Below, piece by piece: positions 5,642-6,206 of a stretch of 6,206 nucleotides of DNA (positions are counted from its first letter, which is position 1; each line of letters begins with the position of its first letter). Location of the stretch: NCBI GenBank assembly GCA_003157225.1, contig PMIZ01000291.1, positions 1 through 6,206 on the forward strand, given 5' to 3'. The notes under the pieces are model-generated. The model did not search any database. It saw only the letters and a list, made by a program, of their open reading frames with translations, and was not told where the DNA came from. The translations under genes and the position numbers were made by a program. The DNA is from Actinomycetota bacterium. Lineage in GTDB: Bacteria; Actinomycetota; Thermoleophilia; RBG-16-64-13.

Positions 5642-6206
5642 GTGGACTATGAGGCGCGCGGCGTCGATGCGCGACGACAACAGCGCCTCGCCGTCCTGGG
5701 CGACCTCATTCTCGCCGCGAGCTTCAACGTCACGAGTGTGAGGGACCCGGAAGAGATCGAGCGCACCCACTTTCTGGATTCCCTTTCGCTCCTTGACGTT
5801 CCGGGCCTGATGGCCGCCAGGCGGTTGGCCGACGTGGGCACTGGAGCGGGCTTGCCGGCCTTGGTACTCGCTCTTGCCCTGCCCGACGTCAATGTGGTCG
5901 CTGTGGAATCCGTTCGCAAGAAGTGCTCGTTCATCGAAGACGCGGCCAAGACCTTGGGTCTCACCAACTTAGCGGTGGCCTGTGCCCGCGCCGAGGAATA
6001 TGGACGCTCGGACGCTCGAGCGGCTCACGACGTGGTAGTCACGCGGGCGGTCGGGTCGCTGGCAGTGGTGGCGGAGTACTCGCTTCCCCTGCTCACGCTG
6101 GACGGAGCGATGGTCGCCATGAAGGGACTGGTGTCAGACCAAGAGTGTATTCAGGGCCTTCGTGCGCTCGCTATACTGGGGGCGGACGGACTAGACGCGC
6201 TTCGGT
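5642..6206 (+). CDS. rsmG: 16S rRNA (guanine(527)-N7)-methyltransferase RsmG, 3'-truncated by window edge
   Basis: RsmG (GidB) uses S-adenosylmethionine to methylate N7 of G527 in 16S rRNA; loss in several bacteria gives low-level streptomycin resistance. The frame is open to the window edge (188 residues from GTG 5642), so perhaps the last 20-50 residues are missing. Seen in order are NVTSVRDPEEIERTHFLDSL (29-48), the SAM-binding DVGTGAGLPALVLAL (64-78), VESVRKKCSFIED, and RAVGSLAVVAEYSLPLL...VAMKG near the end of the visible part. The usual Gly in the GxGxGxPG signature is Ala here. The start is uncertain: the frame is closed by TAG at 5570-5572, and the only candidates are GTG 5642, with no clear Shine-Dalgarno, and CTG 5624, which overlaps the mnmG stop as CTGA, has GAGAG about 9 nt upstream and would add LRLLHA, restoring the usual first helix. 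It follows mnmG directly and is probably co-transcribed. Confidence 0.95.
   Translation, partial: MDYEARGVDARRQQRLAVLGDLILAASFNVTSVRDPEEIERTHFLDSLSLLDVPGLMAARRLADVGTGAGLPALVLALALPDVNVVAVESVRKKCSFIEDAAKTLGLTNLAVACARAEEYGRSDARAAHDVVVTRAVGSLAVVAEYSLPLLTLDGAMVAMKGLVSDQECIQGLRALAILGADGLDALR

Noticed and set aside
6150..6177. TTCAGG...TATACT as a promoter for a downstream gene (possibly parA)
   Set aside because: The -10-like hexamer is good but the -35 is poor, it lies inside rsmG coding sequence, and the downstream gene is outside the window.

Overview
The window is an intact stretch of the bacterial origin-proximal cluster jag (khpB) - mnmE - [MnmG-like gene] - mnmG - rsmG, all on the + strand. 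In many bacteria this cluster follows rpmH-rnpA-yidC and precedes parA (soj)-parB (spo0J). The DNA is clearly G+C-rich, with mostly G/C-ending codons and GTG/TTG starts alongside ATG. Having MnmE, MnmG, Jag and RsmG together at high G+C would fit a deep-branching actinobacterial lineage or a high-GC Firmicute. That placement is an inference; the window has no marker that settles it.

Layout: 50-706 Jag/KhpB RNA-binding protein (acidic linker, KH, R3H), preceded by an in-frame TAG and what looks like the end of a Jag_N domain; 784-2247 mnmE; 2258-3658 a diverged, shortened homologue of MnmG, starting 10 nt after mnmE; 3687-5627 canonical mnmG; about 5642 to the window edge rsmG, 3'-truncated. 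Spacing is tight after mnmE, so the last four genes look like one transcription unit. No terminator, tRNA, rRNA, CRISPR array or mobile element was seen.

MnmE and MnmG form the enzyme that installs the (carboxymethyl)aminomethyl group on U34 of several tRNAs. RsmG methylates 16S rRNA, and Jag/KhpB is a KH-R3H RNA-binding protein, so the theme is RNA modification and binding. The gene between mnmE and mnmG is the main novelty. It can be aligned by eye with MnmG at both ends and through the middle, but it has lost the active-site CNPAIGG cysteine motif and the whole C-terminal helical domain.

A second signal is independent of the proteins. A perfect 16-nt parS partition site, TGTTTCACGTGAAACA, lies inside mnmG at 4070-4085. 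It is flanked by 8-bp inverted arms that extend it to a 33-nt near-palindrome and force a run of A/T-ending codons. This agrees with an origin-proximal location next to parAB.
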